NCBI GenBank assembly: GCA_910579145.1
Contig: CAJTTQ010000081.1
Location: forward strand, 1 to 11,367
Source of the DNA: an uncultured Eubacterium sp.
GTDB lineage: Bacteria; Bacillota; Clostridia; Lachnospirales; Lachnospiraceae
Direction of reading: 5' to 3'
DNA: 11,367 nt
Below, piece by piece: positions 1 through 6,692 of the stretch (positions are counted from its first letter, which is position 1; each line of letters opens with the position of its first letter). The position numbers and the translations under genes were made by a program. The notes under the pieces are model-generated. The model was given only the letters and a program-made list of their open reading frames with translations, did not search any database and had not been told where the DNA came from.

Positions 1-2
1 AT

Positions 3-719
3 TCGGGGTTTATTTCCGCGAATTTTTTTCTGCCGATGGCATTCCGGATCGAGCAGGATGAAATCGGACTGAAGGGTGATCTGCCGATTCCTCTTGCGGG
101 GCCGGTTGTCATTTATGAAAAAGAGAAAGCAATATTAGAAACGATCGTGGAACAGATCAACAGTGTGTTATTTACGATCATTCCGGGAATGAAAATTGGA
201 ATCCGATACTACGGAACACAATTGATGGATGACGGGCAGGAGGGATATAAGGTCGAACTGACATCAGAACGGGAAAATATTCCTTCTCTCCCGATCCGCA
301 TGGAATCCGAGGGGATCATTAAGCTGATCTCTATTTTGAATGCTCTGATTCTGGCGTTTGGAAATGAATCTGTCTGTCTGGCTATTGATGAGTTGGATGC
401 CGGGATCTTTGAGTATATGCTGGGAGAACTCCTTTCTGTTTTTCAGGAGAGCGCAAAGGGGCAGTTGATCTTTACTTCGCATAATCTGCGGGCATTGGAG
501 ATGCTTGATAAGGATTGTATCGTTTTGTCTACTGCAAATCCGGAAAACCGGTATATCCGCATGAAAAATGTAAAGCCGACAAATAATCAGAGAGATATGT
601 ATTTGCGCAGTATTACATTGGGCGGACAGGAGGAATTGATCTATGAGGCAACCGATAGCTTAAAAATGGCGCGAGCGTTTCGAAAGGCGGGGAGAAAAGT
701 AAACAATGGCAAATTATGA
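3..719 (+). CDS. AAA/ABC-like ATPase, 3' part (5' end outside window)
   Basis: The reading frame is open from the left edge, with no stop before the Met codon at 36, so this is the C-terminal part of a longer protein and not a gene starting at 36. Counting from that Met, I see an ABC-like signature region (ESEGIIKL, 90-97), a Walker B strand with adjacent acidic residues (VCLAIDELDAG, 113-123) and a switch histidine (LIFTSHN, 144-150). This order is typical of AAA_15/AAA_21 ATPases of the OLD/RecF/SMC-like class. Walker A must lie upstream of the window. The gene overlaps the next one, a Toprim-like protein, by 14 bases, so the two are probably translated together and may form one complex. 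Such ATPase-Toprim pairs occur in phage-defence systems (OLD, Gabija, AbiL, PARIS); assignment to any one of these is not supported here. The ATPase fold call is firm, the defence role is inference. Confidence 0.85.
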   Translation, partial: SGFISANFFLPMAFRIEQDEIGLKGDLPIPLAGPVVIYEKEKAILETIVEQINSVLFTIIPGMKIGIRYYGTQLMDDGQEGYKVELTSERENIPSLPIRMESEGIIKLISILNALILAFGNESVCLAIDELDAGIFEYMLGELLSVFQESAKGQLIFTSHNLRALEMLDKDCIVLSTANPENRYIRMKNVKPTNNQRDMYLRSITLGGQEELIYEATDSLKMARAFRKAGRKVNNGKL

Positions 720-1422
720 GAAAAAGGTGATCGTATTTATCGTGGAAGGACAGAGCGATAAGGCGGCGCTGGGTACGATCCTGGAAGAATATTTTGAAAC
801 CTGTGAGATAAAATTTGTCGTAGTCCACGGTGATGTTACGAGTGATGTTCATATCTCAAAAGATGAAATCGTGAAAAGGATAAATGAGCTTGTAGATGAG
901 GTTCGGAAACGATACCGATACGAAGTGTCGGATTTTTTGAAGATCATACATATCACGGATGTAGATGGTGCGTTTCTGCAGGATGATAGAGTAAGGGAAG
1001 CAGATGTCGATTCGATCCAGTATCATGAAGAATATATGGAAACAAATCATGTGGGAAAGGTGATCCGCAGAAACCATCATAAGAGGGAAATGTTTTTTAA
1101 ATTGAGACAGACATCCCAAATTAACCATATTCCTTACCGAATCTATTATAATTCTGCAAATTTAGAGCATGTGTTGGTGGGTGAACTGAAACCATTTACG
1201 GATGAAGAAAAGATGATCCTGGCAGACGAATTTGCGGAACGATACGAGGGGAAGGCCAGCGAATTTATTTCCTATATCAGCGGTGCAGCGGCGCCAGGTT
1301 CCTACCGTGAGACTTGGGATCATATTGAAAGAGAAGTCTGCCTGATAAAAAGGTGCACGAATATGAACCTTATCTTTTCCTCTCCGGCATCAAAAAACAT
1401 CATAAATCCAAAAACTCCCTGA
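706..1422 (+). CDS. Toprim-like protein paired with the ATPase (candidate nuclease effector)
   Basis: A 238-residue protein that starts inside the end of the ATPase gene. A GGGGAG ribosome binding site lies about 11 bases upstream of the ATG. The N-terminus reads VIVFIVEGQSDKAAL (8-22), with the strand-EG-xSD pattern of Toprim domains (E14, D18). A second acidic pair follows at ITDVDGAF (83-90; D85, D87), matching the Toprim DxD motif. These residues would bind a metal ion for nicking or cleaving nucleic acid. I also see SANLEHVL (150-157) and a C-terminal YRETWDHIE segment (200-208), but cannot name a Pfam family with certainty; RloB-like and DUF4435-like are candidates. The last ~14 residues (after NLIF, 221-224) read across the 3' end of the convergent phosphatase gene and look like an accidental extension. 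Protein coding is confident; nuclease activity is inferred. Confidence 0.82.
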   Translation: MANYEKKVIVFIVEGQSDKAALGTILEEYFETCEIKFVVVHGDVTSDVHISKDEIVKRINELVDEVRKRYRYEVSDFLKIIHITDVDGAFLQDDRVREADVDSIQYHEEYMETNHVGKVIRRNHHKREMFFKLRQTSQINHIPYRIYYNSANLEHVLVGELKPFTDEEKMILADEFAERYEGKASEFISYISGAAAPGSYRETWDHIEREVCLIKRCTNMNLIFSSPASKNIINPKTP

Positions 1423-1912
1423 AATCATAGCGGTCTTGCAAAATGAGATCAACCGCTTCCCGCACCGGCGCCTGTCCGGACGGTTTCGTAAGAATGATAT
1501 CGATAAAAGGTTTGAGGCTTTCCGCGCAGTCTGCCGGGGCAAATGTAACCCCGGCGGCTTTGACTGCGCTCAGATCGTTCATATCATCGCCGATATAGGC
1601 GACCTGTTCTGCGGTGAGTCCGTATTGTTCCATGAGTTCCGCAAGTTTTGCGGCTTTATTTTTCACACCCTGATAAAATTCTGTCAGTCCAATCTCGCGA
1701 CACCGGTTTTCTACGATGTTCGACTGTCTTCCGGTGATGATCGCTGGAATGATCCCATAGTGTTTTAACAGTTTGATGCCGAGACCGTCGTGAACGTGGA
1801 ATGCTTTGAACATTTCCCCGTCATTTCCCATATAAATATGGCCGTCGGTAAGTGTTCCGTCCACGTCCATCGCAAACAGTTTGATCTGCTTCAGGTCGAT
1901 TGTTTTTTTCAT
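1400..1912 (-). CDS. kdsC: KdsC-like HAD phosphatase (3-deoxy-octulosonate 8-phosphate phosphatase type)
   Basis: A 170-residue, single-domain HAD hydrolase of the YrbI/KdsC type. HAD motif I is AMDVDGTLTDG (14-24; nucleophile D16, acid D18), motif II is the TGR at 60-62, the lysine is K84 or K86, and motif IV is GDDMND (108-113). The length and lack of a cap domain fit the tetrameric KdsC subfamily, which removes the phosphate from KDO-8-phosphate or related ulosonate phosphates in the cytoplasm. The C-terminal loop usually rich in glycine (GGxGAVRE in classical KdsC) is here KPSGQAPVREAVDLIL (143-158), so substrate gating may differ. The start has an excellent AGGAGG site (about 6 bases upstream) and lies 15 bases after the aldolase stop. 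It is the last intact gene of the minus-strand operon and overlaps the convergent Toprim gene by 23 bases. Exact substrate (KDO, KDN, or another sugar) is open. Confidence 0.9.
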   Translation of the reverse strand: MKKTIDLKQIKLFAMDVDGTLTDGHIYMGNDGEMFKAFHVHDGLGIKLLKHYGIIPAIITGRQSNIVENRCREIGLTEFYQGVKNKAAKLAELMEQYGLTAEQVAYIGDDMNDLSAVKAAGVTFAPADCAESLKPFIDIILTKPSGQAPVREAVDLILQDRYDFREFLDL

Positions 1913-1927
1913 ATGTGTCCTCCTGAA

Positions 1928-3538
1928 CTATTTATTGATTTCAAAGCGGGACGGCGTGAGGAAATGGATCGGGCAGTCGGACTGCCTTGTGTTAATGTAG
2001 TCCTCGAGCATACTCTGCACGTCCCGGTTCGCGTCATCGGCATTTAATGTGTTTCTCGTCTTTTCCATCTCTTTGTGCATGTAGTTTGTACTGCTGGAAT
2101 CGTGGCTGTAACCGTCGAATCCGGCCATCGCGATCGAAGCGACATCCAGTTCATCCAAAAGGCGCAGAAGCAGTATGCCGGAATTGTCAAGCTGATCCCA
2201 GCCGCATTTGATCAGGCGGGTGAAATCAATGATCAATTGGTTCTTTTCTTCGATATTCGTCACATTTGACGTGACGATTTTTTTGTACTCATCAAAACGG
2301 TTTGCGCTTTTCCAGTAGTTGTATCGTTTTTTATTGCTGAAATAGACGTAATTGATCGGATAGTCGTGAGAGAGCAGGTTGACGCTGATCACGATCGGTT
2401 TTTTTTCTGCGCAGTACGCCAGGATTTCTTTTTTATGCGAGACGATGCTGTGGCCTGGGAGGAGCATGAGGATGTCTTTTCCGTGCAGCGTCTCTTTCAG
2501 GGTGGCGACCTCTTTCGCGTCGTCTTTGATCGTTCCGTTGTATTCGAGATATGCCTTCTCGAGCAGGTCGTAATCGTACCGCTTTCTCGCCTCGCTGCCG
2601 ATGCGGTTCAAAAGATAGTTGATATCGCGGCTGGATATACCGGCTTTTGCCGTCAGGTAGGAGATATTGTTGACATGGGCGCTGTACGAACCGGCCAGGA
2701 AATAGGCGGTCGAATACCCCCAGCTGCAGGTGTTCCGTATGCCGTCGATGTAGTTGTCGATCAGGTCGAGGACGATATCAATATCATATCCGACATTGTA
2801 CTTGCGGTTCATATACTGCATAACGAGTTCGGTATTTGTGTTGCCGGCGCCCCGTCCCATACCGGCCATCGTCGCGTCGATCACGACTTTCCGCAGTCCC
2901 TGTGTCATATCGACGAACTCCTGTGACAGCGAAAAGGACATCTGAAGATTGTTATGCGAATGGAAACCGATGCGCGATACCGCATTTAAGTTGCGGTCGA
3001 TGAGGTAAAAGACGCGCCGCAGGTCTTCTTTGTACATCGAGCCAAAGGTATCGACGATCGAAAACGCATACGGCTCCAGCGGATTGATGAGTTCAAGAAG
3101 TTCGAGCAGTTCCGAGTCGGTGTAACCTAGGATGTCGACCGGCTGTACGTATAATTTATAGCCTTTTTCCACGATCTCTTTACAAAAATCAATGACATCA
3201 TAGCGTTCGTTTTTAAAGAAACAGGCGCGCACGCCGTCAATCGAAGTGCCGTCAAACGGCTCCAGATTGGAAATGGTGTAGCGGCTGTAGTCCGCGAGGC
3301 AGACAAACGAAGCCTGTCTGCGGTCTTCCGGTAAAAACGGGCGCAGCTGCGCGGCGTTATTAAAGATCGTACTTCCTTTCGTGTGCGGCTCGTCTTTTAA
3401 AAAACCGCATTCCACCACGTCGATGCCGCTGTCTGTCAGGCCTTTGATCATTCCTTTGATCACGGTATTTCCAAATTGTGCATCTACGAGATAACCGCCG
3501 TCTCGCAGCGTGCAGTCCAGTAATTGTACGCGTTTCAT
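1928..3538 (-). CDS. HMGL-family (DRE-TIM) aldolase with an extra C-terminal domain
   Basis: A 536-residue protein. Residues 1 to about 290 are a DRE-TIM metallolyase barrel. LLDCTLRDGGY (6-16) carries the R12-D13 pair, GFHSHNN (191-197) the metal-binding HxH (H193, H195), and MGRGAGNTNTEL (227-238) matches the glycine-rich loop of 4-hydroxy-2-oxovalerate-type aldolases. Family members condense or cleave at the carbon next to a pyruvate- or acyl-CoA-type enolate. The catalytic-base histidine of DmpG-type aldolases appears to be Tyr16. Residues about 352-530 form a second domain with a Rossmann-like start (DILMLLPGHSIV, 355-366) and a late strand ASIAMAGFDGYS (467-478), reminiscent of DUF115/MptE-like or GT42 folds. 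A GAGGG ribosome binding site precedes the ATG. It sits between kdsB (39-base gap) and kdsC, which suggests it makes the 3-deoxy-ulosonate carbon skeleton in place of KdsA. That role is inference; the barrel family is clear. Confidence 0.88.
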   Translation of the reverse strand: MKRVQLLDCTLRDGGYLVDAQFGNTVIKGMIKGLTDSGIDVVECGFLKDEPHTKGSTIFNNAAQLRPFLPEDRRQASFVCLADYSRYTISNLEPFDGTSIDGVRACFFKNERYDVIDFCKEIVEKGYKLYVQPVDILGYTDSELLELLELINPLEPYAFSIVDTFGSMYKEDLRRVFYLIDRNLNAVSRIGFHSHNNLQMSFSLSQEFVDMTQGLRKVVIDATMAGMGRGAGNTNTELVMQYMNRKYNVGYDIDIVLDLIDNYIDGIRNTCSWGYSTAYFLAGSYSAHVNNISYLTAKAGISSRDINYLLNRIGSEARKRYDYDLLEKAYLEYNGTIKDDAKEVATLKETLHGKDILMLLPGHSIVSHKKEILAYCAEKKPIVISVNLLSHDYPINYVYFSNKKRYNYWKSANRFDEYKKIVTSNVTNIEEKNQLIIDFTRLIKCGWDQLDNSGILLLRLLDELDVASIAMAGFDGYSHDSSSTNYMHKEMEKTRNTLNADDANRDVQSMLEDYINTRQSDCPIHFLTPSRFEINK

Positions 3539-3577
3539 TTTTTTCCCTCATTTCTCTGTTATACGGTATACGGGCAA

Positions 3578-4318
3578 TTAGTCCAATGTATCGATCCCTT
3601 TGATCACCCGCTCCACTTTTTCCACATGTTCCGGCAGATCGACGCCGATCGAAGAGTGCTTCGTTTCCTTGAGGCGCATTTTATAACCGCGTTCCATCGC
3701 GCGGAGCGGCTCGATCCCCTCACCGAGTTCTAGTTCAGTCTGGGACATTTGGGAAAAAGCTTGCAAAAAATCACGTTTATACGCGTAGATCCCGACGTGG
3801 CGGAATACGCGTGCCAGGCTGCCGTCTTTTACATTTGACGGGATGACGGAGCGCGAAAAATACATCGCGTCTCCTTTTTGGTCGGTTACTACTTTTACCG
3901 TGCTTGTCGCTTTGATTTCTTCTGGGTCCGTGATTTCTTTTTTCAGGCTTCCGAATGTGACGGTCTCATCTTCGAAAAAGATGGAGATGACTTCCCGGAT
4001 CATGTCGGGATTGATCACAGGTTCGTCTCCCTGTATGTTGATAAACAGGTCGCCTTCGACTTTTGTGGCTACTTCAGCTACGCGGTCCGAACCGGTCTGA
4101 TGACGATCGGAAGTCATGACTACGTTCATATTATGTTCCTCACAGGCTGCTTTGATACGCTCGTCGTCAGTCGCGATGTAAACGGCATCAAATTCCGTGA
4201 CTTTCATCGCCTGCTGGTATACCCACCAGATCATCGGTTTGCCGCATATATCCACTAATGGTTTTCCCGGAAAACGGCTCGATTTGTATCTGGCGGGGAT
4301 GACTCCTATTATTTTCAT
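3578..4318 (-). CDS. kdsB: CMP-KDO synthetase type cytidylyltransferase (KdsB)
   Basis: A 246-residue KdsB-family nucleotidyltransferase, close to the usual length of about 250. It transfers CMP from CTP to a 3-deoxy-2-ulosonic acid, releasing pyrophosphate, in the cytoplasm. The nucleotide-binding N-terminus is IGVIPARYKSSRFPGKPL (4-21). Further diagnostic motifs are HQTGSDRVAEVA, NIQGDEPVI, HVGIYAYKRDFL, LELGEGIEPLRAMERG and VDLPEHVEKVE, all in family order. An in-frame ATG lies 12 bases upstream at 4330. I prefer 4318 because a TGAGG site lies six bases before it, the protein then begins MKIIGVIPAR as in homologues, and nothing like a ribosome binding site precedes 4330. KDO is classically Gram-negative, so in this Gram-positive-looking context the substrate may be a KDO relative. 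The next gene downstream is the aldolase (39-base gap); the large transferase gene lies upstream. Confidence 0.93.
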   Translation of the reverse strand: MKIIGVIPARYKSSRFPGKPLVDICGKPMIWWVYQQAMKVTEFDAVYIATDDERIKAACEEHNMNVVMTSDRHQTGSDRVAEVATKVEGDLFINIQGDEPVINPDMIREVISIFFEDETVTFGSLKKEITDPEEIKATSTVKVVTDQKGDAMYFSRSVIPSNVKDGSLARVFRHVGIYAYKRDFLQAFSQMSQTELELGEGIEPLRAMERGYKMRLKETKHSSIGVDLPEHVEKVERVIKGIDTLD

Positions 4319-4324
4319 GATTTT

Positions 4325-4329
4325 CCTCA
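4325..4329 (-). promoter_or_regulatory. Ribosome binding site deciding the kdsB start
   Basis: On the minus strand TGAGG stands six bases before the ATG at 4318. The same bases form part of the alternative ATG at 4330, which has no Shine-Dalgarno-like sequence before it. This favours the shorter, 246-residue protein. Confidence 0.6.
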
Positions 4330-4337
4330 TTTCTGCG

Positions 4338-4353
4338 CGGAACTTCAGTTCCG
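4338..4353 (-). other. Perfect hairpin in the leader just before kdsB
   Basis: CGGAAC, a TTCA loop (TGAA on the minus strand) and GTTCCG make a 6-bp perfect stem. It ends about 8 bases before the kdsB ribosome binding site in the operon transcript. In the minus-strand direction no T-run follows, so it is not a terminator for the operon. On the plus strand T6 follows at 4358-4363, so it could end antisense transcription. Function unknown. Confidence 0.4.
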
Positions 4354-4388
4354 TGGCTTTTTTGCGAATAACAAATAATACTTGAACC

Positions 4389-4464
4389 GTGTGAATAGGC
4401 AGCTCTGCTGCTGTAGATCTTCTTAGCTTTCGTTTTTTGAAAGCTTAGTCGTTCTATTCACACT
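4389..4464 (-). other. Potential three-way-junction RNA at the end of the transferase gene
   Basis: A perfect 10-bp inverted repeat, GTGTGAATAG (4389-4398) and CTATTCACAC (4455-4464), encloses two smaller hairpins. These are GCAGC-TCT-GCTGC (4399-4411) and AGCTTTC-GTTTTTT-GAAAGCT (4425-4445). In the minus-strand transcript the fold covers the last ~14 codons of the transferase gene and the start of the 104-base gap before kdsB. There is no T-run, so it is not a classical terminator. It could stabilise an mRNA end or separate expression of the two genes. A single 10-bp repeat at this spacing can occur by chance once in about 10 kb, so the nested arrangement is the real evidence. Confidence 0.35.
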
Positions 4465-6537
4465 ATGCCCGTCCGAGGCAAGGACGTCCTCCAGCGCCAC
4501 CCGCGGAAAAATCTCCAGGTTTCCGCCGCGCGTCGCGTTGTAAATACGGATCCCGTGTTTGTCCGCGTACTGTTTCAGGAGCCGGTATACGACGAGTGAG
4601 CGGTCGATGATATGCTCGCCGATCTGCTCAGTCGTGACATTTTCCTGTTTCATACGTGTCTTAATACGGGATATATCGGTCTGGGCGATTTCTTTTGTCG
4701 TGTAATTTTCCGTAAAATGACCGCCGGCCGCATGGGGGTTCGTACAGTCCACGCCGAGCAGATAGATCTCGGAAAATCCCATGTGGAAGGCAAATTCTGC
4801 CGCCAGTGAAAGAACAGTCGCCTTTACCATGCAGTAGGCAAACAGATTTCCTTTGACTTTATACCTCTCGCTGGCGATCGTGTGGACGTATGTCGTATCG
4901 AGCGTCCGCTTCGTCATTTTATGATAGGTCTTTTCGATCGTAAACAATGGGGATTTGATATTATTATATATTTCATCCCTTAGTTTGGTTGCGTAAATAC
5001 TGTCCGATACACAGTGGAAACTGGGACGCCAGTCGGTCTTGTCAAAAATTTTGTAGACCATATTTGTCGCGAAAGTATATTCGTCTTTTAATAAATTCAG
5101 GTCATCCGGTGAAAGGCTCGGGCCGTTGCCGATGAGGAAACAGCGCTCTCCTTTGTGGGAATCTTTCATATCCATGAGCCGGCGTCCGTTGTTGTTCAAA
5201 AACAATCCTTGCTTGTTAAAAAAACCTGTGATGTTATAGCGGACGATCGTATACAGGATATGGACGCGGTTCGCGATTTTTTTGTAGTTCAGGACAAAAC
5301 GTTCCCAAAGTCCTTTTTTGTGGGGAGCGATCGTGATGCACCGCTCAATGGCGCGGTGGGCGGCCTGTCCGTCCTCCCATTTGTTAAATGTTTCATGAAA
5401 GGTCTGATACGTCTCATCGGAAGCGTAGTCGAACGAGGATAATTGCCGGCTGATGGCCTGCGCCAGTTCTTCCTCGGTTTTTGTGATCGGGCCGGGCAGC
5501 AGGGAAAGATCGAAATAAAATCCCCGGATCTTTTCCTCATATTCTTCCCGGTCATACATGTGAAAGACCATCGGACGTTTGAGGTTGCTGAAATCAAACA
5601 TCGTAGAAGAGTAGTCGGTCACCATCAGGTCGCTGATGATATACAATTCGTTGATATCATCCACGTTTGTGACATCGATGATCCGGTCAGAACTCTCGAT
5701 CACTTCCGCCAGGCCGTTTTGGTGGTGTGCCCGGAATAAAAGCACGCAGTCTGGAGGGATATTTTCGACTACTTTTTTCAGGTTGACCGGATGTTTGTAT
5801 TGGAACCCCTGTTCCGGGCTGTAGTCGGTGTCACGCCAGGTAGGGGTGTACAAAATGACTTTTTTTCCTTCGGGGATGCCGAGTGTTTCACGTATGCGCG
5901 TGACATCCTCCGCGGTGTAGTGAAAGAGCGCGTCGTTTCGCGGATAGCCCGTGTTGACAAATATTTTTTTGTTTTTCTTTCGCAGCCCGAACGCGGTTGC
6001 CATCCGCTCACTGTAGTACGGGGAGGGGGAGAGGAAGCGGGTGACTTTCTTTCCCTTGATCCGGTAACGCCTGTGCATGCGCTTTTTCGACTGTCTCGGG
6101 TCGCTGTCTGTCTCAATGTCACAGCCGAGCCGCTTGAGCGGGGTGCCGTGCCATGTCTCGATATATACTTGGCCTTTTCCCGGTACGAGGAAATCCGGGA
6201 TGCTCACGTTATTGATCCAAAAGCGGCAGGCGGCATAATAGCGGAAATAATCGGTCGATCCTTTTTTGACAAGGATCGTGTGCGGATTGTCCAAAAGATC
6301 CCTGTGGGCGTCCGGATCCGTAAAGGCCCACACAAATGTGTAGTCGCGGAACGCTTCGTCGAACACCATCGCGTCGTAGATCGCTTTTACGCTGTCCCCG
6401 CACCGTTTTCCGTGGAAGGATTCAAACATGACCATTTTGTCCTGCGTCATGTAGATCATCCGGCAGCATTTGAATTTGATTCTGTTTTTTATACAGGATA
6501 AGTCCTGTCTCAGTTTATAGTTTAAGCGTTCATTCAT
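4423..6537 (-). CDS. TagF/TarF-like CDP-glycerol glycerophosphotransferase fused to a GT42/DUF115-like domain
   Basis: A 704-residue two-domain protein. Residues about 35-400 match the Glyphos_transf (TagB/TagF/TarF) family, which transfers glycerol-phosphate from CDP-glycerol onto teichoic-acid-like polymers at the inner face of the membrane. Key motifs are YIETWHGTPLKRLG (125-138, H130), FLSPSPYYSE (168-177), NTGYPRND (195-202), ILYTPTWRD (228-236), LLFRAHHQ (266-273) and LMVTDYSSTMFDF (304-316). A linker follows. Residues about 463-685 form another domain with CFLIGNGPSLS (466-476), GFSEIYLLGVDC (587-598) and a C-terminal strand GIRIYNATRGG (662-672). This pattern occurs in MptE-like/DUF115 proteins and in GT42 sialyltransferases such as Campylobacter Cst-II. 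No signal peptide or membrane helix is evident; basic N-terminal residues could help membrane association. It is the first gene of the operon, about 50 bases downstream of a consensus promoter. The CMP-sugar synthetase next door suggests the second domain uses a CMP-ulosonate, which is inference. Confidence 0.9.
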   Translation of the reverse strand: MNERLNYKLRQDLSCIKNRIKFKCCRMIYMTQDKMVMFESFHGKRCGDSVKAIYDAMVFDEAFRDYTFVWAFTDPDAHRDLLDNPHTILVKKGSTDYFRYYAACRFWINNVSIPDFLVPGKGQVYIETWHGTPLKRLGCDIETDSDPRQSKKRMHRRYRIKGKKVTRFLSPSPYYSERMATAFGLRKKNKKIFVNTGYPRNDALFHYTAEDVTRIRETLGIPEGKKVILYTPTWRDTDYSPEQGFQYKHPVNLKKVVENIPPDCVLLFRAHHQNGLAEVIESSDRIIDVTNVDDINELYIISDLMVTDYSSTMFDFSNLKRPMVFHMYDREEYEEKIRGFYFDLSLLPGPITKTEEELAQAISRQLSSFDYASDETYQTFHETFNKWEDGQAAHRAIERCITIAPHKKGLWERFVLNYKKIANRVHILYTIVRYNITGFFNKQGLFLNNNGRRLMDMKDSHKGERCFLIGNGPSLSPDDLNLLKDEYTFATNMVYKIFDKTDWRPSFHCVSDSIYATKLRDEIYNNIKSPLFTIEKTYHKMTKRTLDTTYVHTIASERYKVKGNLFAYCMVKATVLSLAAEFAFHMGFSEIYLLGVDCTNPHAAGGHFTENYTTKEIAQTDISRIKTRMKQENVTTEQIGEHIIDRSLVVYRLLKQYADKHGIRIYNATRGGNLEIFPRVALEDVLASDGHSVNRTTKLSKNES

Positions 6538-6593
6538 ATTCCATTCTCTCTAAATAATCAAACAACAATCTCTCACCTTAGTTCATAAATTCT

Positions 6594-6621
6594 ATTTTAC
6601 CACATTTGGAGAGTATGTCAA
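6594..6621 (-). promoter_or_regulatory. Sigma70/SigA-type promoter of the minus-strand carbohydrate operon
   Basis: Read on the minus strand, a perfect -35 box TTGACA (6621-6616), a 16-base spacer and TAAAAT (6599-6594) precede the transferase gene, with a TGTGG just before the -10. The predicted start near 6587 gives a leader of about 50 bases. No other comparable promoter is seen within the operon. Confidence 0.75.
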
Positions 6622-6650
6622 TTAAAGGAAAGGATTTCAGGAAATAAAAT

Positions 6651-6679
6651 TTGACACGGAATCGGCCATGATATAAAAT
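6651..6679 (+). promoter_or_regulatory. Sigma70/SigA-type promoter of the glycosyltransferase/two-component operon
   Basis: TTGACA (6651-6656), a 17-base spacer and TAAAAT (6674-6679) form a near-perfect housekeeping promoter. An overlapping TGATATAAA could act as an extended -10. Transcription should start near 6686, leaving a leader of about 60 bases before the ATG at 6748. Confidence 0.75.
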
Positions 6680-6692
6680 AGTTGATATAACG

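Noticed and set aside
36..38. ATG at 36 as the true start of the ATPase
   Set aside because: The frame is open upstream to the window edge and the visible part lacks Walker A, so the gene starts outside the window.
1346..1372. AAGGT/ACCTT pairing near the end of the Toprim gene as a terminator
   Set aside because: The stem is only 5 bp with a 12-base loop and no clean T-tract, and it lies inside coding sequence.
2366..2926. Long open frame on the plus strand inside the aldolase gene
   Set aside because: It has no recognisable domain or ribosome binding site and lies fully antisense to a well-supported gene. It is a frame shadow.
4319..4330. ATG at 4330 as the start of kdsB
   Set aside because: It has no Shine-Dalgarno sequence. 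Its own bases form the ribosome binding site of the better start at 4318.
4338..4363. Hairpin followed by T6 on the plus strand, looking like a rho-independent terminator
   Set aside because: No plus-strand gene lies upstream of it and the stem is only 6 bp. In the direction of the real operon no T-run follows. I list it only as a hairpin.
5791..6501. Long open frame on the plus strand inside the transferase gene
   Set aside because: It is antisense to conserved TagF motifs and its composition is that of a reverse-frame shadow (rich in V, R and F).
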